Shown here: piece by piece, positions 1 through 5,031 of the stretch
Position numbering within the stretch: position 1 is the stretch's first letter
How the letters are laid out: each line of letters starts with the position of its first letter
NCBI GenBank assembly: GCA_910579325.1
Contig: CAJTTU010000160.1
Location: 1-5,031, forward strand
Source of the DNA: an uncultured Lachnospiraceae bacterium
Lineage (GTDB): Bacteria; Bacillota; Clostridia; Lachnospirales; Lachnospiraceae
Direction: 5' to 3'
DNA: 5,031 nt
Made by a program: the position numbers and the translations under genes
The notes under the pieces: generated by a model
What the model was told of the DNA's origin: nothing
The model's input: the letters and a program-made list of their open reading frames with translations, nothing else
Databases searched by the model: none

Positions 1-50
1 CGACGCAATGCGGTCCCACTCGCTCGGTACTTTTTATTCAGTTTTGCGTA

Positions 51-78
51 CAATGGAAATTTCCATTTTTTTCCATTG
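51..78. repeat. TTTCCATT inverted and direct repeat cluster
   Basis: The octamer TTTCCATT occurs at 60-67 and 70-77, and its reverse complement AATGGAAA at 52-59. The first two units form a perfect 16-base palindrome, AATGGAAATTTCCATT (52-67). The outer copies, CAATGGAAA (51-59) and TTTCCATTG (70-78), can also pair as a 9-bp stem with a 10-base loop. Three spaced copies of one octamer resemble a binding site for a dimeric regulator. A transcript hairpin is the alternative, though it lacks a GC-rich stem. No flanking gene in the window shows which promoter it might serve. Confidence 0.55.
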
Positions 79-81
79 ATA

Positions 82-93
82 GCATAAGTATGC
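82..93. repeat. 12-base palindrome GCATAAGTATGC
   Basis: GCATA (82-86) and TATGC (89-93) are perfect inverted repeats around a two-base centre, four bases from the TTTCCATT cluster. It is too tight to form a useful hairpin, so a protein-binding half-site pair is more likely than a terminator. A palindrome this short can arise by chance in AT-rich DNA, so function is only suggested by its closeness to the neighbouring repeat. Confidence 0.35.
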
Positions 94-117
94 CCATAAA
101 AGGAACGATTTAATCCG

Positions 118-151
118 TAAAAGCAAAAACAGCAGGAATCCTCCCGCCGTT
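118..151 (-). terminator. Rho-independent terminator ending the minus-strand gene set
   Basis: Read on the minus strand, CGGCGGGA (149-142) pairs with TCCTGCTG (137-130) across a GGAT loop. That is eight pairs including two G-U wobbles, and two further A-T pairs extend the base. The stem is followed directly by TTTTT (129-125), then GC and another run of T. This is a classical intrinsic terminator. It begins nine bases after the stop codon of the zinc-ribbon gene (160), so that gene is the last of its transcription unit, which supports its being a real expressed gene. Confidence 0.8.
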
Positions 152-159
152 CTTTTCAT

Positions 160-327
160 CTATGTATATTTACCTTTCAGCCTCGGTTTCCAATACACCC
201 GTACCACCTCGCCGCAGTGCGGGCATTTCAGCTCTATCACAATCACCCCGAAACGGTTCTCCCAAATGTCGCAGACACGTTTCTTACATAAACTGTTCGA
301 GCATCTCATCCTCCGGATACCTACCAC
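160..327 (-). CDS. Small zinc-ribbon protein of unknown role
   Basis: About 55 residues with two cysteine pairs, C-x4-C near residues 9-14 and C-P-H-C-G near 35-39, and a basic C-terminus. This is the layout of a small zinc ribbon that could bind nucleic acid; it loosely recalls Com-type translational regulators of phages, but I cannot assign it to that family. I chose the GTG at 327 because AGGAGAGGAG (337-328) precedes it. The frame is open back to a GTG at 396 without a visible ribosome binding site, which would give 78 residues. An ATG at 309 directly abuts a GGAGG and is another possibility. A strong terminator follows nine bases after the stop. Its GC content is higher than that of the lipoprotein gene upstream. 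Existence is fairly likely; function is unknown. Confidence 0.6.
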   Translation of the reverse strand: MVGIRRMRCSNSLCKKRVCDIWENRFGVIVIELKCPHCGEVVRVYWKPRLKGKYT

Positions 328-337
328 CTCCTCTCCT
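328..337 (-). promoter_or_regulatory. Ribosome binding site deciding the zinc-ribbon gene start
   Basis: On the minus strand AGGAGAGGAG lies immediately before GTG (327-325). The outer AGGAG is five bases from that GTG. No comparable site precedes the longer GTG start at 396. This favours the shorter product, although the ATG at 309 is not excluded. Confidence 0.5.
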
Positions 338-459
338 AAAAATGCGGAGGCGCATATTGGTATCTCCCAATAAACGCCTCTCCCTTCATGCCGCACTGCC
401 GCTATTTCTCATTCGTATTTTCCTATGCCCTCGCGTCAAATCCGCCCTACACTCTTCAA

Positions 460-475
460 AGCGGAATCTTCCGCT
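460..475 (-). terminator. Short hairpin at the end of the lipoprotein gene, possible weak terminator
   Basis: AGCGGA (460-465) and TCCGCT (470-475) form a perfect six-pair stem with a four-base loop, extendable by an A-T pair. On the minus strand it overlaps the TAG stop of the lipoprotein gene and is followed only by TTTG rather than a long T run. It could be a weak or partial terminator that lowers read-through into the zinc-ribbon gene, or an mRNA-stabilising 3' hairpin. Confidence 0.4.
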
Positions 476-821
476 ATTCGACAACGCTGTCGCTATACAC
501 ATTAGTAATTTGTGCAGGATATGATTCTTCAATCGAACCGTCATATTCTATTTCCAGAACATCTCCGACTTCCGGCTCTGGCGAAGGATTCATATTTGTC
601 ATGGGAACTGTTATCTGATCTGCGCTGTTCAATTCTGTGCTTCCGGCAACAGGCTCAACCAGATAATATCCATCATATATCTCTAATATAGTCGCTTGGA
701 ATGTGGCTTTTTCGTTTCCACCAACCTCCGATTCCCCGCCACCGCTGGACGTTCCGCAAGCGGTGACTGTCAATATAAGACTCAGTGTTAAAATAAGTAT
801 CAATCGTTTTCTCATATTCAT
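474..821 (-). CDS. DUF3221-like secreted lipoprotein
   Basis: A 115-residue protein with a lipoprotein signal: basic MNMRKR, a hydrophobic run at residues 7-20, and lipobox VTAC with Cys22 as the lipid-attachment site. A Gly/Ser-rich linker (about 23-36) leads to a small beta-rich domain (about 38-115). Its pattern, including YYLVEPVAGSTELNSAD, VGDVLEIEYDG and SYPAQI, I recognise as resembling DUF3221, an OB-fold-like family of exported lipoproteins with no defined function. It should be anchored to the outer face of the membrane. The ATG at 821 has AGGAG five bases upstream; the ATG two codons later is less well spaced. It follows the small membrane-protein gene by 63 bases, and both are AT-rich compared with the genes to the right. 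Known DUF3221 genes often sit near antibiotic-response or BlaR1-like genes, but nothing of that kind is visible here. Confidence 0.8.
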   Translation of the reverse strand: MNMRKRLILILTLSLILTVTACGTSSGGGESEVGGNEKATFQATILEIYDGYYLVEPVAGSTELNSADQITVPMTNMNPSPEPEVGDVLEIEYDGSIEESYPAQITNVYSDSVVE

Positions 822-884
822 ATGGTCTCCTAAAAAATCAGACTCCCTTTTCGGAAAAGCGTTCCTATTGCATAAAACTTGAAG

Positions 885-1139
885 TTACTTCCTCTTTTCT
901 CTATAACCTAAGACCACGAAAGCAATTCCAAGTACAACGATAGTCCCAGTCAATATAAAGATAATAGGATAAGGCTGTTTCTCTGTATACTTCCAAAAAT
1001 CAGAGTAAAAACCATCTCCGCTCACTTGAGCTTTCTGCAATGCACCAAAAACCGGGAGATACATCAGTTCTATGACATAAAGACACAGTCCCAAGATGAT
1101 AGTTTTAAAGCCAACAATGATTTTTCTATCCTTTTCCAT
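885..1139 (-). CDS. Small membrane protein with two transmembrane segments
   Basis: An 84-residue protein that I do not recognise. It has a charged start (MEKDRK), a hydrophobic segment at about residues 8-31, a polar stretch of about 25 residues rich in aromatic and charged residues (including DGFYSDFWKYTEKQPYP), a second hydrophobic segment at about 57-78, and a basic tail REKRK. This predicts two membrane passes with both ends inside by the positive-inside rule and a short external loop. AGGAG lies ten bases before the ATG and directly follows the stop of the preceding gene, so the two are probably co-transcribed. It shares low GC content with the lipoprotein gene downstream, and the pair may have travelled together. 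It could be an accessory or immunity-like protein, but no motif shows this. Confidence 0.7.
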   Translation of the reverse strand: MEKDRKIIVGFKTIILGLCLYVIELMYLPVFGALQKAQVSGDGFYSDFWKYTEKQPYPIIFILTGTIVVLGIAFVVLGYREKRK

Positions 1140-1154
1140 AATTTTATGTCTCCT

Positions 1155-1466
1155 TTACAAATTCTGCTTTATATACAAGAAACACAGCCACCGCTTGTCA
1201 GCCTCCCGTATGGTTTTCATGTCCGCCATTTCCTGACTGACCTTCCCCATCAGCGCCGCCCTGTCCGGCGCGACTTTGGCGACCTCGCTTTTCCGCAGGG
1301 CGAGGAACTTATTCCCCATATAGACGCCCTGCGCCGCATCCTCCCTGGCGTATCCGGCTATCTGCTCCCGGAGGGAATCGGACAGCTTCCACTCCTGTTT
1401 TGATGATGCCTTTCCCGTCTTTTGGCTGTATGTCTGATGGTCTTTTGCTATTCTTGTTATATCCAT
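1155..1466 (-). CDS. Protein of unknown function, probably C-terminally truncated
   Basis: A 103-residue, hydrophilic, mostly helical protein with no signal peptide or membrane segment. I cannot name a characterised family. It contains KVAPDRAALMGKV (about residues 64-76), which matches DVSPDRRALYRQA in the gene at the right end of the window, so the two probably share a family. That relative has about 120 further residues after the motif, with a Gly/Tyr/Trp-rich C-terminal part; this one ends some 30 residues after it with FLYIKQNL. GC content drops sharply at about 1180, within those last codons, as if the original 3' end had been replaced. GAGAGG eight bases before the ATG is a fair ribosome binding site. 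It follows the permease gene by 45 bases. The gene may be a remnant or still make a shortened product. Confidence 0.65.
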   Translation of the reverse strand: MDITRIAKDHQTYSQKTGKASSKQEWKLSDSLREQIAGYAREDAAQGVYMGNKFLALRKSEVAKVAPDRAALMGKVSQEMADMKTIREADKRWLCFLYIKQNL

Positions 1467-1511
1467 TTCAATTGCCTCTCAAATGCATGCCCGGTCCTGT
1501 CCGGCTATGAT

Positions 1512-3623
1512 TCATCGCGAATATCCCCTGGCCTGTAAATCCAGCGTAACCGTCAGGTTTCTCTTTATGGCATAAATAGTTATTCCATAATAGCATACAA
1601 GCACCGTCGCCACCAAAAGACCGGGAATCAGCACGCCAAACTGGAACCCGCTGGTTCCCATATAGGTCAATATCTTATGCCCGTATCTCACGGCAAAAGA
1701 GTAAATGACAGAAAGCGCAATGATAAATGCGGTAATACACGGCACAAAGAAGTAGCAGAAACTTTTCCGGCTGACCATCCCTGCGAGATCCTCCCGCTCC
1801 ACCCCTATCTGGTGCAGCGTCCTGTACTGCGCCGAAAAATCAATGGAGTCCGTTATCAGGTGCAGGGCAAGCACCGTCATACAGATGATAAAAAATATCG
1901 TACCCGCATAAATCCCAAGTAGCCGCACGCTAACGGCAGTCAGGACAACATCATTATTCTCCTGCGTCCAGAACCGGATCGGGTCAATAAAGCTGACATA
2001 ATGGCGGTCTGACTGATACTTCTCTTCATACCGCTCAAACAGATACCCATAGTTCTCCCGAAAGGCAGCGTCAATCTCATCACGGATTACATTACAGTCG
2101 CCATAAGGGACAGCCGTCTGCGTGTTTGCATAATAGCAGGTACGCGCAAGATGGAGCCTGCCGCATACATCGTCTGGAAAGACCAGGATGCTCCCATCGC
2201 TGTTGAAAAGGTACTTCCCCAGCGGTTCATTATAGACCGCCGTCTCTGCCAGACCAAGCTGCGTCCCGTCATCCAGTTCCAGCGTCCTTGTCCGTATGCT
2301 CCCCGCCATCTCCTCCATGTCCATTTCATAATCAAGATGCATGAAGAATTCGTTTTCACCCAACGGGACAAGCGGGAAGCCTGCCATTTCCCTCATCCTG
2401 TTATAGTCCGAAATCCCCATTGCCAGCCTCGGCAGGTCACGCCAGTGTTCTCTTGTATCCACCGTGTTGAAATCCCGTTCCCACACAAAATAGCTCTCTT
2501 GGGTCACTTCCTCTGATATTTCGATGCCACGCCTCCGAAGGATCTCCCCGACAAAAGAAAAATCAATCTGCGGTATGTCATCCATCTCATCTATATACCT
2601 GTAGGTATTGTAAATCATCACATGGTAAGGCATACGGTACTCCAGATACCCTGTTGTGATTTCCGCCAGCGTGGGAAGAACGACAAATGCCACAAGCGAA
2701 ACCGTGACCGCAAGGGTGGATATGGAAAGCACCTTCGCTGTAGAGGATATCTTTTGGAACAGGCTGCCCAGCAGCACGGAATTGATTCCGCGGTTTTTCC
2801 ACTTCCCGCCCCGGCGTATCAGCGAAAGCACAAACAGCACAGCATGGTAAAACGCAAATATTCCGATGACCGCCGCCACGATTGCCACTGCCTGATAAAG
2901 GTTGCTGACCTCCGCCGGAATATCCCCCGCATAAACCCCATTCATGCCGGAAAAATTGTAAAGCGCCACGGCATCGACCCCGAAGCAGAGCAGCGCCACG
3001 ATAAAGGAAAACACATACTTCCGCTTCCCCATTCCCTGCCCCTCGCCCGCTTTCTTCTCATTGAGCAGGTCTATCAGCTTAAGCCTGCAGATCCGGCGCG
3101 CGTTGAAGGCCCCGACCAGCACAAATGCAGCCCCAAAGAAAAGACAGGTCATGAGCATGGTGTCCGGATACAGCCCCAGCCGGAATGAGGCTGGGCGGCC
3201 GACCATCTTCATGACAAACAGCGTCATGACGCCCGACAGCACCGTCCCAAAAACACATCCCGACAGCACCGCCGCCATCCCCATGACGAAAATCTCCCTG
3301 AAGAACTGCCCCGCCACAGTCCTCTGCTCCATGCCAAGGATCATATATACCGAAAATTCCCGGCTGCGCTGCCTCAGCATATGGCTGTTGATATACCGGA
3401 CCAGCACGATAAAAATGAAAGAAACTGCAAGCACCGCATACCTGATCGTATCCTGGAATAATGCCAACGAATAGTTCCCGTCACCACCCAGGATGTCATT
3501 GTACCGGCTCGTTAATGACAGGAATGCGAAAAACAACGTACTGCTGACCACAAGGGTAAAAAAATAGACAAGGTAATCCCGCAGGGTCTTTCTGATATTT
3601 CCCCTGAACAACTTAGCATACAT
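1512..3623 (-). CDS. BceB/FtsX-type ABC transporter permease
   Basis: A 703-residue membrane protein, near the usual length of BceB-type permeases (about 620-670) or slightly longer. About ten hydrophobic segments are visible, near residues 17-37, 60-78, 111-135, 155-173, 204-222, 243-268, 295-320, 571-593, 630-650 and 668-690. A large hydrophilic region of about 240 residues lies between the seventh and eighth. This layout is the hallmark of Bce-type permeases, whose extracellular domain interacts with lipid II-targeting peptides such as bacitracin. The cytosolic stretch after the second segment (RQRSREFSVYMILGM) is the typical FtsX-domain coupling loop to the ATPase. The ATG lies inside the 3' end of the ATPase gene (11-base overlap), with a GGAGGGGG site about eight bases upstream, which suggests translational coupling. 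Substrate cannot be read from sequence; peptide-antibiotic resistance or sensing is the family expectation. Confidence 0.9.
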   Translation of the reverse strand: MYAKLFRGNIRKTLRDYLVYFFTLVVSSTLFFAFLSLTSRYNDILGGDGNYSLALFQDTIRYAVLAVSFIFIVLVRYINSHMLRQRSREFSVYMILGMEQRTVAGQFFREIFVMGMAAVLSGCVFGTVLSGVMTLFVMKMVGRPASFRLGLYPDTMLMTCLFFGAAFVLVGAFNARRICRLKLIDLLNEKKAGEGQGMGKRKYVFSFIVALLCFGVDAVALYNFSGMNGVYAGDIPAEVSNLYQAVAIVAAVIGIFAFYHAVLFVLSLIRRGGKWKNRGINSVLLGSLFQKISSTAKVLSISTLAVTVSLVAFVVLPTLAEITTGYLEYRMPYHVMIYNTYRYIDEMDDIPQIDFSFVGEILRRRGIEISEEVTQESYFVWERDFNTVDTREHWRDLPRLAMGISDYNRMREMAGFPLVPLGENEFFMHLDYEMDMEEMAGSIRTRTLELDDGTQLGLAETAVYNEPLGKYLFNSDGSILVFPDDVCGRLHLARTCYYANTQTAVPYGDCNVIRDEIDAAFRENYGYLFERYEEKYQSDRHYVSFIDPIRFWTQENNDVVLTAVSVRLLGIYAGTIFFIICMTVLALHLITDSIDFSAQYRTLHQIGVEREDLAGMVSRKSFCYFFVPCITAFIIALSVIYSFAVRYGHKILTYMGTSGFQFGVLIPGLLVATVLVCYYGITIYAIKRNLTVTLDLQARGYSR

Positions 3624-4380
3624 CTTTCTGTCCCCCTCCCATCATACCCTGGATATCCATGATCTTCTCAAAGAATGCCCTGCGGGAATCCTCCCCTTTA
3701 TAAATTTCTGTATAGACTTCCCCGTCCTTTAGAAAGACCGTCCTGCCCGCATAGCTTGCGGAAACAGCATCATGCGTTACCATGAGGATCGTTGCCCCGT
3801 ACCGCCTGTTGATATCCTGCATGGTCTCAAGCAGTACCTGTGAGGCATGGCTGTCAAGCGCCCCTGTGGGCTCATCGGCCAGGAGGAGCTTGGGGTTGCT
3901 GACGATAGCCCGTGCACAGGCGCAGCGCTGTTTCTGTCCCCCGGACACCTGGTATGGATACTTCTCCAGTATATCCGATATCTGCAATGTTTCCGCAATT
4001 TCCGCCACCCTGCCGCTTATGGAATCCTCCGGCACATGGTTGATGGCCAGTGCCAGCGCAATGTTCTCCGAGACCGTCAGCGCGTCCAGCAGGTTATAGT
4101 CCTGGAAAACGAAGCCGAGGTTCTCCCTGCGGAACCGTGCGAGGTCCTTTGGCCTGATCCCGGTCACATCCGTCCCATCAAGGTAAATATGCCCCGCGCT
4201 TACTGTGTCGATGGCTGATATCACATTCAGCAGCGTGGTCTTGCCAGAGCCAGACGCACCCATAATGCTGAGGAACTCCCCCTTTTGTACGGAAAAACTG
4301 ATATCCTTTATTGCTTTTGTAAGATTAGCCTCTTTCCCATAAAATTTCTGGATATGCTCCAGCTTCAACACTTCATCCAT
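3613..4380 (-). CDS. BceA-type ABC transporter ATP-binding protein
   Basis: A 255-residue cytosolic ATPase of the MacB/LolD/BceA group that powers the permease encoded next. All catalytic elements are present: Walker A GASGSGKTT (41-49), Q-loop around Gln93 in GFVFQDYNLL, signature VSGGQKQR (145-152), Walker B LLLADEPTGALD (165-176) with catalytic Glu170, and the H-loop His203 in MVTHD. The A-loop aromatic is probably Tyr14. After the core, a tail of about 45 residues (RRAFFEKIMDIQGMMGGG) resembles the C-terminal extension of BceA-like proteins. I chose the ATG at 4380 because GGAGG lies five bases upstream; in-frame TTG (4404) and ATG (4392) starts have no such site. The gene ends 11 bases inside the permease gene. 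A 126-base spacer separates it from the gene upstream; no response regulator or sensor kinase gene is present on that side within the window. Confidence 0.93.
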   Translation of the reverse strand: MDEVLKLEHIQKFYGKEANLTKAIKDISFSVQKGEFLSIMGASGSGKTTLLNVISAIDTVSAGHIYLDGTDVTGIRPKDLARFRRENLGFVFQDYNLLDALTVSENIALALAINHVPEDSISGRVAEIAETLQISDILEKYPYQVSGGQKQRCACARAIVSNPKLLLADEPTGALDSHASQVLLETMQDINRRYGATILMVTHDAVSASYAGRTVFLKDGEVYTEIYKGEDSRRAFFEKIMDIQGMMGGGQKDVC

Positions 4381-4385
4381 GATTC

Positions 4386-4390
4386 CCTCC
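4386..4390 (-). promoter_or_regulatory. Ribosome binding site deciding the ATPase start
   Basis: GGAGG on the minus strand, followed by GAATC and then the ATG at 4380. It rules in the start that gives MDEVLKLE, the usual beginning for this ATPase family, over two in-frame upstream candidates. Confidence 0.75.
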
Positions 4391-4461
4391 ATGCTCTTCA
4401 CCAAAGCCGTCTATAACTTCCCTCGTATTAAGCCCGGACAGATTTCCTCCCCGCCCTCCAG

Positions 4462-4481
4462 TTCCCCAATCTGCCGGGGAA
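4462..4481 (-). repeat. Inverted repeat in the spacer before the ABC genes
   Basis: TTCCCC (4462-4467) and GGGGAA (4476-4481) form a six-pair stem with an eight-base loop, in the 126-base spacer between the upstream gene's stop (4507) and the ATPase start. There is no T run after it on the minus strand, so it is not a convincing terminator. It could be a leader hairpin, a regulator site or chance. I could not find a promoter with good -35 and -10 elements in this spacer, so the ABC genes may be read from further upstream. Confidence 0.3.
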
Positions 4482-4506
4482 TCCTGCCTTGCCCAGATAC
4501 CCCCAT

Positions 4507-5031
4507 TTATGCTTTCCTGTCAAAAGACGGCTTCTCCTCCAGATAATCCGGCAGTTCTTCCAGTTCCTCCCCTTTGCCGTTCTTTAGGGAGCGGTACTCA
4601 TTAAAATAGATTCCGTAAAATTCCCTTTCCTTTTCCCGTTCAGCCGGAGTCCTCTCGCAAGCCCACCCGTATCCCGAACCGAGATATGTAAGCACCTTTG
4701 TACCCTGATAGTAAATATCCGCGCCATATCCCCCGCTTGTCAGGATCGGGCAGGTCAGCGTTCCGCCCCCTGCCAGCGCAAACTTCTTTTCGGCAAGGTT
4801 CTCCGCCCTCCCGTCTGCCGCCTCCAGGAAGTCAAGCAGCGTCAGTTCCCCGCTCCCGTGGCATTTCGGATTGCCGTTCTGTCTCTTCAGCGAATTTTCA
4901 GCCTGCCGATACAACGCTCTCCTGTCGGGCGATACGTCAGACATATACTCTGCACACAGCTCCGTCCGCCGCCTATGGATATATTCCAATTCTGCCTTGC
5001 TTGTAGTATTCGCAGCCTTCCGTGCCAGCTC
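4507..5031 (-). CDS. Protein of unknown function, 5' end outside the window
   Basis: The reading frame is open to the right edge, so the start is not visible; 174 residues are seen. A TTG at 4989 could be read as a start, but sensible coding (ELARKAANTTSKAE) continues upstream of it, so I treat the gene as partial. The N-terminal part is helical and charged and contains DVSPDRRALYRQA, matching a motif in the gene at 1155-1466. The middle and C-terminal part carries a Gly/Tyr-rich, beta-like stretch (GGYGADIYYQGTKVLTYLGS, then GYGW), followed by a charged helix and an acidic tail ending EEKPSFDRKA. No signal peptide or membrane segment is visible. It looks like a family of cytosolic proteins I associate with gut Clostridia, but I cannot assign a function. 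It precedes the ATPase gene by 126 bases on the same strand. Confidence 0.75.
   Translation of the reverse strand, partial: ELARKAANTTSKAELEYIHRRRTELCAEYMSDVSPDRRALYRQAENSLKRQNGNPKCHGSGELTLLDFLEAADGRAENLAEKKFALAGGGTLTCPILTSGGYGADIYYQGTKVLTYLGSGYGWACERTPAEREKEREFYGIYFNEYRSLKNGKGEELEELPDYLEEKPSFDRKA

Larger units (their letters stand above)
1..117. other. Gene-free AT-rich left end with palindromes
   Basis: I see no supportable gene here. Short open stretches reach the left edge in several frames, but none has a start codon with a ribosome binding site. The stretch lies downstream of the terminator that ends the minus-strand genes, so it is probably intergenic between this transcription unit and whatever lies to the left. 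It holds an inverted/direct repeat cluster (51-78) and a second palindrome (82-93), listed separately. Positions 1-50 are more GC-rich and could be the edge of another gene or repeat, which this window cannot settle. Confidence 0.5.

Noticed and set aside
1..41. Partial coding sequence at the left edge
   Set aside because: Several frames are open for a few codons but none has a start with a ribosome binding site, and the stretch is too short to judge.
842..860. Hairpin CTTTT/AAAAG before the lipoprotein gene as a terminator of the membrane-protein gene
   Set aside because: The stem is only five A-T-rich pairs with a three-base loop, and the later T run is too far away.
1491..1504. CCGGTCCTGTCCGG between the permease gene and the next gene as a terminator or operator
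   Set aside because: Only the outer four bases on each side pair well, the centre mismatches, and no T run follows.
2622..3188. Long plus-strand open frame opposite the permease gene
   Set aside because: It is antisense to a well-supported membrane protein, has no ribosome binding site that I can see, and its translation is rich in His/Arg/Lys/Gln without domain motifs, as expected for a shadow frame.
4405..4506. Possible sigma-A promoter for the ABC genes (TAATAC- or TATAGA-like -10 on the minus strand)
   Set aside because: No acceptable -35 element lies 16-18 bases upstream of either candidate, so I did not annotate a promoter.
1..5031. CRISPR array, tRNA, rRNA or transposase genes
   Set aside because: I saw no regularly spaced direct repeats, no cloverleaf-like segment and no recombinase or transposase motifs in either strand.

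Overview
The window reads as a stretch of a Gram-positive, clostridial genome, most likely Lachnospiraceae or a close relative. This is inferred from strong AGGAG/GGAGG ribosome binding sites, a BceAB-type ABC exporter pair, a DUF3221-like lipoprotein and two proteins of a type I associate with gut Clostridia. No database search was possible. Every supported gene lies on the minus strand, so transcription runs from the right edge (5031) to the left.

In transcription order: (1) 4507-5031, the 3' part of a gene of unknown function, open at the right edge. (2) 3613-4380, a BceA-type ATPase. (3) 1512-3623, a BceB/FtsX-type permease, overlapping the ATPase gene by 11 bases and probably translationally coupled to it. 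(4) 1155-1466, a short gene of unknown function that shares a V-[AS]-P-D-R-x-A-L motif with gene 1 and looks cut short at its C-terminus. (5) 885-1139, a small protein with two membrane segments. (6) 474-821, a DUF3221-like lipoprotein. (7) 160-327 (frame open back to 396), a small zinc-ribbon protein. A good intrinsic terminator at 118-151 closes the set. Positions 1-117 hold no supported gene but carry operator-like palindromes.

The ATPase and permease should form one exporter of the peptide-antibiotic resistance/sensing type. The usual partner two-component system (response regulator plus intramembrane-sensing kinase) is not in the window; the gene immediately upstream is the unknown-function gene. 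The exporter pair sits between two proteins that look related to each other, which suggests it was inserted into an older cluster.

Base composition is uneven. About 1181-5031 is GC-rich, roughly 481-1180 is AT-rich, and the zinc-ribbon gene is GC-rich again. The right-hand composition step falls inside the last codons of the shortened gene at 1155-1466. That points to a recombination junction, with the lipoprotein and small membrane protein as a separately acquired cassette. Nothing here clearly amounts to a new defence or mobile system; the most interesting points are the junction, the exporter without a visible regulator, and the palindromes at the left end.
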